The position numbers and the translations under genes were made by a program. A DNA stretch of 64,000 bases from Madurella fahalii (taxonomy: Eukaryota; Ascomycota; Sordariomycetes; Sordariales). Positions within the stretch are counted from its first letter, which is position 1, and the number at the start of each line of letters is the position of its first letter. Below, in pieces: positions 56,946 to 64,000 of the stretch. The notes under the pieces were generated by a model, which was given only the letters and a program-made list of their open reading frames with translations, had not been told where the DNA came from and did no database searches. The DNA is taken from the NCBI GenBank assembly GCA_029876055.1, contig CM056874.1, positions 2,976,001-3,040,000 on the forward strand. The letters run 5' to 3'.

Positions 56946-59708
56946 TCAGACAGGTTCCCATCGTGCCAGCCATCCCACGCTCTCTCCCGCGTTTCTCACG
57001 ATGCAGAGCTTCCCTTCCCGAGATCCCGTTTCCCGCAAGGTCTCGAGCGCCTTTGACGCAGAGATTGAGCCTACTGCTATGCCTTTGCCCTCGCTCAGGC
57101 TGAACGCCCCCGCCGTGACGAAGCCAATCAGATCGTCCTCATCCGGGCACAACGGGTGACCACTAATATCCAGTTGGTTGGCGGCCGGCCTGGGATACGG
57201 CAGCTCCTTCGCGACGAGCGACTGGGCCAGGAGCTTTTTGCGCGTCTCCATGTCGACGCCCTGCGGCATCTGTCGAGGGCTCAATCGGGACTTGCCCGTG
57301 TTGGGATTGGCCGCTTTCAGAGGGAGCTTCCGAAGCCACTGATCTCTGAGATCAGAAGGGAGGGGTCCCACCTGGGTTGAACAGGGATCTGTCGCAGGGA
57401 CTTGAGCTTCTGAGTTGGCAGCCTTTGGCCTCGGACTCGGGAGCCGGTAGATCCGTGCGCAAGTATTGGCGACGCCTCGTGCAACGAAGCTAAGATTGAC
57501 CGTAATGATGGAATTTGCCGGTGGCCTATCGGGATTTGGTGAGCCGAGCAACGAGGTGAAGGACGCTTTTGTCATCTGACGAATCTCAGCGAGCGGGTGA
57601 CGACCAGGCCGTGTGGCCCCTTCAGGTCCCGACGGTTCGGGAGAATCAACGTCCATCGCCTCGGCTGCACCCGAGATCTGCGTGTCAGCTGGTTGCGTGG
57701 CGAACCCAAAGAGATGCTCGAAATCGCATGCCAGGCCGTCACCGATCTCGCCCTTGCGCCCAGCTCCCAGGTCGAGCGACTTCCACTCGATCCTCCTGCC
57801 TTTCGGACGGCGATCCCAATCCCGCTTCCTCTTCATCCGCTGCTCGACTTCCCAGCTCAGGCCCGCGTCGGTGGCTGGAAAGTCTCCAGGGAACCATGGC
57901 GCTCCGTGCTCGAAAGCAATCTGTCTCTGCTCGTCCAAACCACCAAGTCGCGGGTTGCCTCCGGTCGAGAGGGGATAGTGCATTAAAGTATACCAGATGG
58001 GTGAAATGCATTTCCACGGTGCCAGCAGCGTCCACGTCCCTTGCGCCTGCCCATCCGTCGTAGATCGCGAGGCGAAAAGCAAGATAGGGATAGGGGGGTC
58101 GGCTGCAGTGACCTGGAGGGGCTCTCCAGGGGTATTAGCACCTTTTCGCCGATTGATAGCCTTCTGGGACGGCAGCCTCGAGGCTTGATATCGACGATCC
58201 CGGTTAAAAATATCAAACGGCCTCAATCCCTCCTCGACGGGCCAGTTCGTGAGCGTCTCAACGAGAGCAGTATGCGTGTTCCCGCTAGGGATGCTGATCC
58301 TCTTGGGAGGATATGCGAGTCGAGGATCCTTTACCGAGAATGCGAGGAGGGCGTCCTTAGGAAGTGATGCCGGGTTTGTCACGTCACCAAGAGACGCGAA
58401 GATCTCGCCATGGCGCTCTCGTATCTCGGACTTGACGTGGTACGGTTGTAGAACGCCCAGCAGAGCTTCGGTAGACCCAGGTCCCGTGAGCTCGATGCTG
58501 CCGACTTCAAAGCGTAAGTCTTCGATATGGAGCCGAGGCGTCTGCATCTTGGCAAGCTTGAGGAGTTCCTGGAACAACTCAAGAAAACAGGACGGATGGG
58601 TTCGGATGAACAGCTGTCTCTGCGGCTTCTTTGTGGGGTTGGATTCGCTCGAACCTGAACTTTGGGCGGGTGCCTGAGGGTTCCAGACAATGGTGGCCGG
58701 CCCGATGTCGCGCCGAGAATCTTTCATCTGCTTGCTCAGGATCCCAGTCCATTTCCGCACCCCAGCCCTCCACTTCTGGCCGCGGGCACCCCAGAGCCCT
58801 TCCTGGGTCAATCCGAGAGCCCTCAAGACCCTCTCGGAACCTTCAGCCGTCCCGTACAAGCCTATTGTGCTCATGTAGCTCATATCCCAGACCACAACCC
58901 CCTTCTGACCCGAAGCGCGATGGGTTGGTCGGTAACACTTCTCGGTCGGCGTGAGCGGAACAGCGAATCTCCAAAGGGGTTTGCTTGGCTCGGTCATCTT
59001 TGCTCGTTTCGCGTGCCAGAGGTGTGTCGGCAGCCACGTTTTGTTAATCTGCCTCTTCCTGAACTTGGACTGTGCCTTGGGCGGCTCGTTCAACATGTTA
59101 CGTCGAATCTTCGGCCTCGCCGCCCTCGTGTGGGCGGTTGGCTCTGCGGCTCCATCGGTTGCCGAGGCGCCGTCTGCAGCGGCTTTCTGAAGCTGCTTCT
59201 TTCTCTTCTTGGCGGCGAGGATGCCCAGTCGCTTGGCCGTCTCAGCCCGGATCCGGGCGCGGGTGGTGCGAGGCCGCCGCTTTCTTGCCTCGACAGTCGG
59301 AGTGTTGTCCTCAATCATCTCCCTCCTCGCCCGCTCTCGAAGCCGCTTCGGCACCCTTTTGGCATTGTGGCTTGCCGTCCGCCGCCGCATAGCGCGGGGC
59401 ACCTGCTGGAACACGCGGGTTGCATTGGCCGCCTTGCATTTGCGCATGCTATTTTCGAGCGCTTTGATTTCGAACTCGCGGGCGTTGAGGAACTTCTGCA
59501 AGTCAAGCTTGCCGTCCTCAAGAGCCGCATCCGACGGCTGGGAGCGTATGTTGCGCGCATCCTGGAATTTGACGCGCTTAGCCGAGCGTGTCGTGGTCGG
59601 GCGTGCATCTTTTGGTGAGGGTTTATTGTCCCCGGTCACCGTTGAGGGATCCTTCCGCTTCCTTGGTTCCGTCCCCTTCTTGGGAGGGAGAGATGCTCTG
59701 CCGTCCAT
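56946..59708 (-). CDS. pop1: POP1, largest protein subunit of RNase P and RNase MRP
   Basis: Single-exon 920-aa protein (MDGRASLPPKKGTEPRKRKD). POP1 scaffolds the RNA in nuclear RNase P (tRNA 5' processing) and RNase MRP (rRNA processing). The N-terminal POP1 domain at about 70-290 is very basic (AMRRRTASHNAKRVPKRLR, KTWLPTHLWHAKRAKM, the latter being a strong family signature). The central POPLD domain at about 590-680 contains GTWTLLAPWKCISPIWYTLM and GGLDEQRQIAFEHG. The C-terminus includes a DDLIGFVTAGAFSLSEGKG segment. No intron is required. The length is close to that of other ascomycete POP1 proteins. Confidence 0.95.
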   Translation of the reverse strand: MDGRASLPPKKGTEPRKRKDPSTVTGDNKPSPKDARPTTTRSAKRVKFQDARNIRSQPSDAALEDGKLDLQKFLNAREFEIKALENSMRKCKAANATRVFQQVPRAMRRRTASHNAKRVPKRLRERARREMIEDNTPTVEARKRRPRTTRARIRAETAKRLGILAAKKRKKQLQKAAADGASATDGAAEPTAHTRAARPKIRRNMLNEPPKAQSKFRKRQINKTWLPTHLWHAKRAKMTEPSKPLWRFAVPLTPTEKCYRPTHRASGQKGVVVWDMSYMSTIGLYGTAEGSERVLRALGLTQEGLWGARGQKWRAGVRKWTGILSKQMKDSRRDIGPATIVWNPQAPAQSSGSSESNPTKKPQRQLFIRTHPSCFLELFQELLKLAKMQTPRLHIEDLRFEVGSIELTGPGSTEALLGVLQPYHVKSEIRERHGEIFASLGDVTNPASLPKDALLAFSVKDPRLAYPPKRISIPSGNTHTALVETLTNWPVEEGLRPFDIFNRDRRYQASRLPSQKAINRRKGANTPGEPLQVTAADPPIPILLFASRSTTDGQAQGTWTLLAPWKCISPIWYTLMHYPLSTGGNPRLGGLDEQRQIAFEHGAPWFPGDFPATDAGLSWEVEQRMKRKRDWDRRPKGRRIEWKSLDLGAGRKGEIGDGLACDFEHLFGFATQPADTQISGAAEAMDVDSPEPSGPEGATRPGRHPLAEIRQMTKASFTSLLGSPNPDRPPANSIITVNLSFVARGVANTCARIYRLPSPRPKAANSEAQVPATDPCSTQVGPLPSDLRDQWLRKLPLKAANPNTGKSRLSPRQMPQGVDMETRKKLLAQSLVAKELPYPRPAANQLDISGHPLCPDEDDLIGFVTAGAFSLSEGKGIAVGSISASKALETLRETGSREGKLCIVRNAGESVGWLARWEPV

Positions 59709-60738
59709 CTGGGCGACATGGGGATTTGGTTTCGAAGGCTAATAATGATTGTTCGATAGAGGCGGATGTCAACGGAGTACCTTCGTAATTGCCGAGTGCT
59801 ATTAATTTTTTGGAGCTCTTATCGTACTGTACCTTATCGGATAGCATAGCCCCACCAAATTTCCTTGCGTGCTGTACTTCTGTACAAGGCTGGGCCAGGC
59901 CCCGACCCCAAAGTTACACCAGCTTTGGCCTGATCCCTGAAAGCTCAGCCAACAAGAAGTTTCAGGGCCAGACCCCAACCGAGCGGCCGGGCGACCGAGA
60001 CACAACCCCCGAATCGTTCACAAGAGCCGATTCCACGGGCTACGGAACCTGAAGGGTACTTGGCCGAGTCATTTACATAATTAGAAGAGGTCAGCCAAAA
60101 AGCCCCGCGTTTTCATTTCTTCGTTGGCCATTCTATGCATTCAGTGAATTCAACCGTGTTTTCCGGGAGGCGATGAGAACATCGGAGACACATTGATACC
60201 ACCCCCTGCCCTAGTCTCGCTGCTACGCTAGGCAGCGCACCGAGAACCCGCCAACGACCCCACGACGTGCTGATGCGCAAGGCACCGCAGACAAGCCGAT
60301 TTCCCGGCGGATCGCTCTCGCTTGATCTGGCAGTTCAGCATCGGCCCTTGGCGCTCCCGACGTCAGCCTCCGGATTCGCGAACTGGAACTGGAACGGTCG
60401 GCCATCCAAATCCGGGTCTGACAGCCCCCAGTCTGGAATGAGCCTGTCCCAACATATTGCCTGATGTACCGGGGCTAAGCAAACAAGCAATGGCCTCCCT
60501 CAGTAAGCCCGATCTGTGACTTCCCTTCTTTATTACCTACCGTTACACCCTCCCGCTCTGTCTCTGCCGGCCTCCCCGGTCGACCCAGCTTTCTCGGCAC
60601 CATGTTCTTGTTTCGCCGATGCTTTGATTGCCTTTTCACCACAATGGAATCCGGCTCCCTCTAGATGCTTGGGCCCAAACTCTCGCCCGCTCCAACTCGA
60701 CACCGTCTGTCGTTCGTCGGTACCTATCCTGCGCTAAC
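59709..60738. other. Divergent promoter between pop1 and the NT-C2 gene
   Basis: About 1 kb shared by two divergent genes. CT-rich DNA at 60515-60720 probably contains the transcription start of the NT-C2 gene. No other feature was recognised. Confidence 0.55.
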
Positions 60739-62316
60739 ATGCAGTTCTTCCCCATAGTATCCAAGGCTAGAAAGGTTCGGCCCCTTTCCTCCACCTACAG
60801 GTCCTCGTAGCGCCTGGCAGCTAATACATGACTTATAGCCAAAGTTTGACGTCCACCTTAAGGCATGTCATTGCAGACGTACGCATTAGCGCCCAATACT
60901 AACCACTACTAGATTTCCGACCTCAACAACGTGCCCTTGGTGTCGGGCGGGTCCCTAGTCAAATGGCATCTCCCGCATAGCATACACGGAGAACACCGGG
61001 GCCGGACCCAGAAATGCCCGATATTGAACCACCGGGTTGAGTACCACTATTCCAAGATCATATCGGTGCGCATTGCCATCGATCGCAACAGCAACCTCTC
61101 CGAGTGCCCCATCGAGTTCGAGGTGCTGCAGGAATTTAGCAATGGAAACGCCTCCGCAAACGGCCGAGATGAGAAGATCACCCTCGGTACCGTGCGGCTC
61201 AACCTTAGCGAGTATGTAGAGGAGAGCGAGGTCATCCTGCGCGACAGCAACACCGCGGCAGCCATCAAGGAGGCTCTCGCTTCGCCCGTGCGAATCGAAA
61301 GGTCAGGCCACCGCCGCAAGCGCAGTTCGCAGAGCAATACGATACCCGAAGGACCAGACACCAGCCCTCGGTCATCCCATGCTTCCGAAGTGGACGAGGA
61401 ATGTCCGCCAACAGACGTCCTGGACGGCGTGGTACGGCGCTATCTCATGCAGGACAGCAAGATCAACTCTACTCTCAAAATTAGCATCCTCATGGTTCAA
61501 GTTGATGGCGAGCGCAACTACATCGCTCCACCGCCCAAATCGGCACCCGTTTTCGGTGGCATCGCCGGTTTCGTGGCAGGCGATGTGTTTGAGCCCGTTG
61601 ACGCCGGCCCAAACACCCCAGGCCACGTGCCCTCCTCGTTCAGCGGCAAATCGCGAGACGTATTTGAGCTCCAAGACATGTACCGCCGGGCACTGGCCGC
61701 CAGCTGGGCAAGCCAGCCAGGCGAGCTCCCAGCCGACCAGTGCATCGAGGACATCTTTGCCGGAGGTGAAGGCTTCATGACGCCCACAAAATCCCACGCG
61801 CGCGGACATTCGCGCCACCACTCCACAATGGCCAGCCACGGCAGGGGCGGCGCTGTGGGAGGCACCTCAACCGGCGCCAGACTCAACCTGCAACGAGAAG
61901 ACAGCGGCTCCATGTCAGACAACGAAGAGAGTGGGGACATCATGGGCACCCTCCGGCCGCGCGACGTAGCCCGTCTGCGGCGCCACCTGCGAGATCATAG
62001 TGTCATGAGCGACCGCACCGTGGTCGGTGGCGAACGCGATCTTGACCGCGAATCGAGCCGCGGCATTGGCCTCGCCCTTAGGAGCTCGCACCACGACCTA
62101 CTGCAGGCCCTTCATAGGCGCGAGGAGAGCAGGGCTACGGCTGTCGACGGTAGCGGGCTCAGGAGCCGGAGTGATAGCCTGGCGAGCCTGGCGACTACAT
62201 TGGGCAGTGATCGGGATAGGGGGAGGGATGGGTTCAAGAGGGCGAAGGAGCTGGATGAATTCGAGGTGAGAGATGATTTGATTGCATGGACTATTCCGGG
62301 CGGTACCCAATTGTGA
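60739..62316 (+). CDS. NT-C2 domain protein (EEIG1/EHBP1-type N-terminal C2; yeast YBL086C-like), 487 aa
   Basis: Exons 60739-60774 (MQFFPIVSKARK), 60839-60862 (PKFDVHLK) and 60913-62316 (from ISDLNNVPLVSGGSLVKWHL) join in frame. The second intron begins GC (AAG|GCATGT) with branch TACTAAC and ends CTAG. The first donor, GTTCGG, is weak; GTATCC at 60757 is an alternative giving a protein six residues shorter. The NT-C2 domain covers about 10-170, with the family pattern VKWHLPHS then AEHRGRT-like GEHRGRTQKCPI and LGTVRLNLSEYV. The rest is Ser/Arg/Gly-rich with RHHST and SRSDSL motifs typical of phosphorylated disordered tails. NT-C2 proteins link membranes to cytoskeleton or endosomes; the fungal role is little known. 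Confidence 0.85.
60863..60912 (+). other. GC-AG intron in the NT-C2 gene
   Basis: A 50-nt intron with donor AAG|GCATGT, branch AATACTAACC and acceptor CTACTAG|ATT. GT donors nearby would put the following ISDLNNVPL segment out of frame. Confidence 0.75.
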
Positions 62317-63147
62317 GGACCCTTCATTTCATACAGCAAGGAGTTATACTTAGACGAGGGTCTGGTGGTGCTGGGCGTTTTAAGGATATTGGGTATCACT
62401 GGGCTCGGTCACTACGGATGATCGATAGCTCCACGGCCAGGGCATTTGCTTCTGTGTATTGTTAGCTCGAATTGTTGAAACCACATCTTGTTATTCCTTC
62501 TCGCGCTCTCTCCCTGATTCAGCTCCCTGCCTGGAGCCTATCTCGAAACACTCCGTCGAAGCGACTCATAAATGACTCTCTGTTCGACAATGTCAATAAT
62601 GGTTCTCAACCGGCGGCTGCTGCCCAACAGCTTCATCGGCCCCGACGACATAGACAGTGAGTACTCCTCGGGCGGCTCCGGCGGAGTTGTTGAGGGCGAA
62701 TATGGGCAAAAAGGTAAAGGAGAACTAGTTGAGGAAGAAGCTAGTAACGGGGGAAGGTATGACGGCTACAGCGGAGACGACAGTAGTGATGGCGACGAGG
62801 AGACAACGGTTACAGCCGCGACAGATACAGAGACAGTGGTGGTGGTAACAAGAAACGGGTTGAGTATTACAGCTGCAGCGAATATGAGATTGCCGAGTTT
62901 GACTGCAAGTCGGGAAGAACTAGGAGGAGGATGATATACTAGTACTCTACCGGGAGATTAGCAAGGACCAGACAAGGCCAGAATGCGGCCGCCACCCGTG
63001 AATGTATATGCGTGAAGTATCTATTCAGCCCGGAGATTAACCCTTGTAATGCCATCGAGGCCCTGTAATCCAGGCCAGAGCACCCTCACACTCTATACCA
63101 ACATGCCGCCCTGTCTAGCCATTTTTTTTCCTTCCCCAAACCTGCGC
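62317..63147. other. Convergent spacer NT-C2 / ssz1
   Basis: Non-coding apart from a 120-codon plus-strand frame (62572-62934) of low-complexity acidic composition that I do not accept as a gene. Confidence 0.5.
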
Positions 63148-64000
63148 CTAAGCACTCAACGTCCCACGGACGCCCCCCTTTGCGCCAACCTCCCTTGTTG
63201 TTACAAGAACCGAGAGGTCTGCATTAACATTGATGGTCACCTCGACCTTTCCGCCCTTCTTGACGCCGCGGATGGCCGCCTCGGCGAGCGTCGACCCAAT
63301 CTTCCAAACCTTCTCCCGCTTCTCCTCCTCCTCCTCCTCCTCGTCATCCGAGAAGTCGCTGTCGTCGGCCTCGTCATCATCGACGTCCTCCACTTTGGCC
63401 GCCTTGGACTCCCCATTCTCTTGCGCCTTGGGCTCCGGCTTGGTCACCTTGATGTGCGTGTTGCCCTCGACGACCTTGATTAGCACGTCGCCGCCGTCTT
63501 TGGGCGCAGCCACGTGGGCCGTCCGCCGCGCAGGAACGGCCGTCTCAGGCGGGACGATGGGGACAAAGACCTCCTCGCCGGACTCGGACAGCGAGATGAC
63601 ACCGATGGCGTTCGTAATATGCGGTACTGTCGTGACGGCGGCGTGTGTCGACTGGTCGATGTCCTCAGCTTCGTACTCCTGGATCAGGCTCGCCTGGAGG
63701 GCTGCACCACGGGCCTGGAGCTCTGAGGGGTTGATAGCGTTCGGATCGGTCGACGGCGCCAATATCCTTGTGGTCTGGGGGAAGATGTTGCGGAAGTTGG
63801 CGGCGATACGGGGAGTGTGTGCAGTACCACCAGACAGAATCACCTCGTCCACGTCGAGCACATCCAGGCCGGCTTTCTTGACTGCTGACTCCACTAGGCG
63901 GTTGAAGCCCTCAAAGACGGTTCTCGCGATGGTCTCGTACCGCAGGCGGTTGATGGTGCTAGCAAAATCAAGACCGTCGACTAAGCTCTCAACGCTGAAG
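63148..64000 (-). CDS. ssz1: Ribosome-associated Hsp70-like chaperone SSZ1 (C-terminal part, runs off window)
   Basis: SSZ1 pairs with zuotin in the ribosome-associated complex that assists nascent-chain folding. The frame is open from the right window edge to the stop at 63148. The ATPase-domain end shows VDEVILSGGTAHTPRIAANF (the adenosine-binding GG-T segment, with GGTAHTPR in place of the usual GGSTRIP) and FNRLVESAVKKAGLD. The short substrate-domain remnant contains VRGVKKGGKVEVTINV-like sequence, interrupted by an acidic run (DDDEADDSDFSDDEEEEEEE). The tail is shorter than in a canonical Hsp70, as in SSZ1. The N-terminus lies outside the window. Confidence 0.9.
   Translation of the reverse strand, partial: FSVESLVDGLDFASTINRLRYETIARTVFEGFNRLVESAVKKAGLDVLDVDEVILSGGTAHTPRIAANFRNIFPQTTRILAPSTDPNAINPSELQARGAALQASLIQEYEAEDIDQSTHAAVTTVPHITNAIGVISLSESGEEVFVPIVPPETAVPARRTAHVAAPKDGGDVLIKVVEGNTHIKVTKPEPKAQENGESKAAKVEDVDDDEADDSDFSDDEEEEEEEKREKVWKIGSTLAEAAIRGVKKGGKVEVTINVNADLSVLVTTREVGAKGGVRGTLSA

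Noticed and set aside
62572..62934. 120-codon ATG-started frame (MTLCSTMSIMVLNRRLLPNS)
   Set aside because: Low-complexity Ser/Gly/acidic composition, weak third-position bias and no recognisable motif; lies in a 3' spacer. Not enough support for a gene.
1..64000. tRNA, rRNA, CRISPR or bacterial-type operon features
   Set aside because: A scan for B-box-like GGTTCGA contexts, clustered direct repeats and operon spacing found no credible candidate; the window is eukaryotic.

Overview
The window is nuclear DNA of a filamentous ascomycete, most likely a Sordariomycete of the Sordariales/Chaetomiaceae type. The evidence is GC-rich coding sequence, short introns (about 50-175 nt) with GT..AG ends and CTAAC/CTGAC-like branch sites, long leaders with microsatellites, and gene families typical of that group: EFR3, a vacuolar subtilisin, a BEACH protein, the NUO-9.5 subunit, V-ATPase c', a Rho1 GEF and an NT-C2 protein. 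Exon boundaries below were worked out by hand from splice signals, reading-frame continuity and remembered family sequences. No alignment or transcript data were available.

Layout. 1-951 (-): 5' part of EFR3. 2942-5154 (+): secreted FAD-linked oxidoreductase. 5703-8849 (-): 1048-aa low-complexity protein of unknown function. 9441-11111 (-): vacuolar subtilisin. About 3 kb without a convincing gene follows. 14116-22361 (+): a 2646-aa BEACH/WD40 protein. 22898-23248 (-): complex I 9.5 kDa subunit. 23826-25423 (+): oligosaccharyltransferase WBP1/OST48. 27572-28400 (+): splicing factor ISY1, whose promoter carries a decayed minisatellite. 28906-30732 (-): calcineurin-fold 5'-nucleotidase-like protein. 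32411-33361 (+): unknown conserved-looking protein. 34066-34949 (-): six-exon V-ATPase c' subunit with a palindromic E-box promoter element. 36386-40384 (+): Rho1 GEF (DEP-DH-PH-CNH) with an apparent homopolymer frameshift near its N-terminus.

40.4-50.5 kb is an accessory island. It holds a truncated unknown gene, a 5'-truncated Tad-like LINE fragment, a NACHT-type NLR pseudogene with three in-frame stops and a frameshift, an intact gene fusing about ten membrane segments to a HET (heterokaryon-incompatibility) domain, and a small aminoglycoside-phosphotransferase-fold kinase. AT-rich, RIP-like DNA lies between these pieces. Polytopic-membrane/HET fusion is the most unusual architecture in the window.

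Housekeeping genes resume after that: 50896-51791 (+) SH3 protein of the LSB1/PIN3 type with a GC-AG intron; 52915-55206 (-) RBR-type E3 ligase; 56946-59708 (-) POP1 of RNase P/MRP; 60739-62316 (+) NT-C2 protein with a second GC-AG intron; and 63148-64000 (-) the C-terminal part of the Hsp70-like SSZ1. The genes do not form one pathway. Outside the island this is an ordinary chromosomal arrangement of independent core genes.
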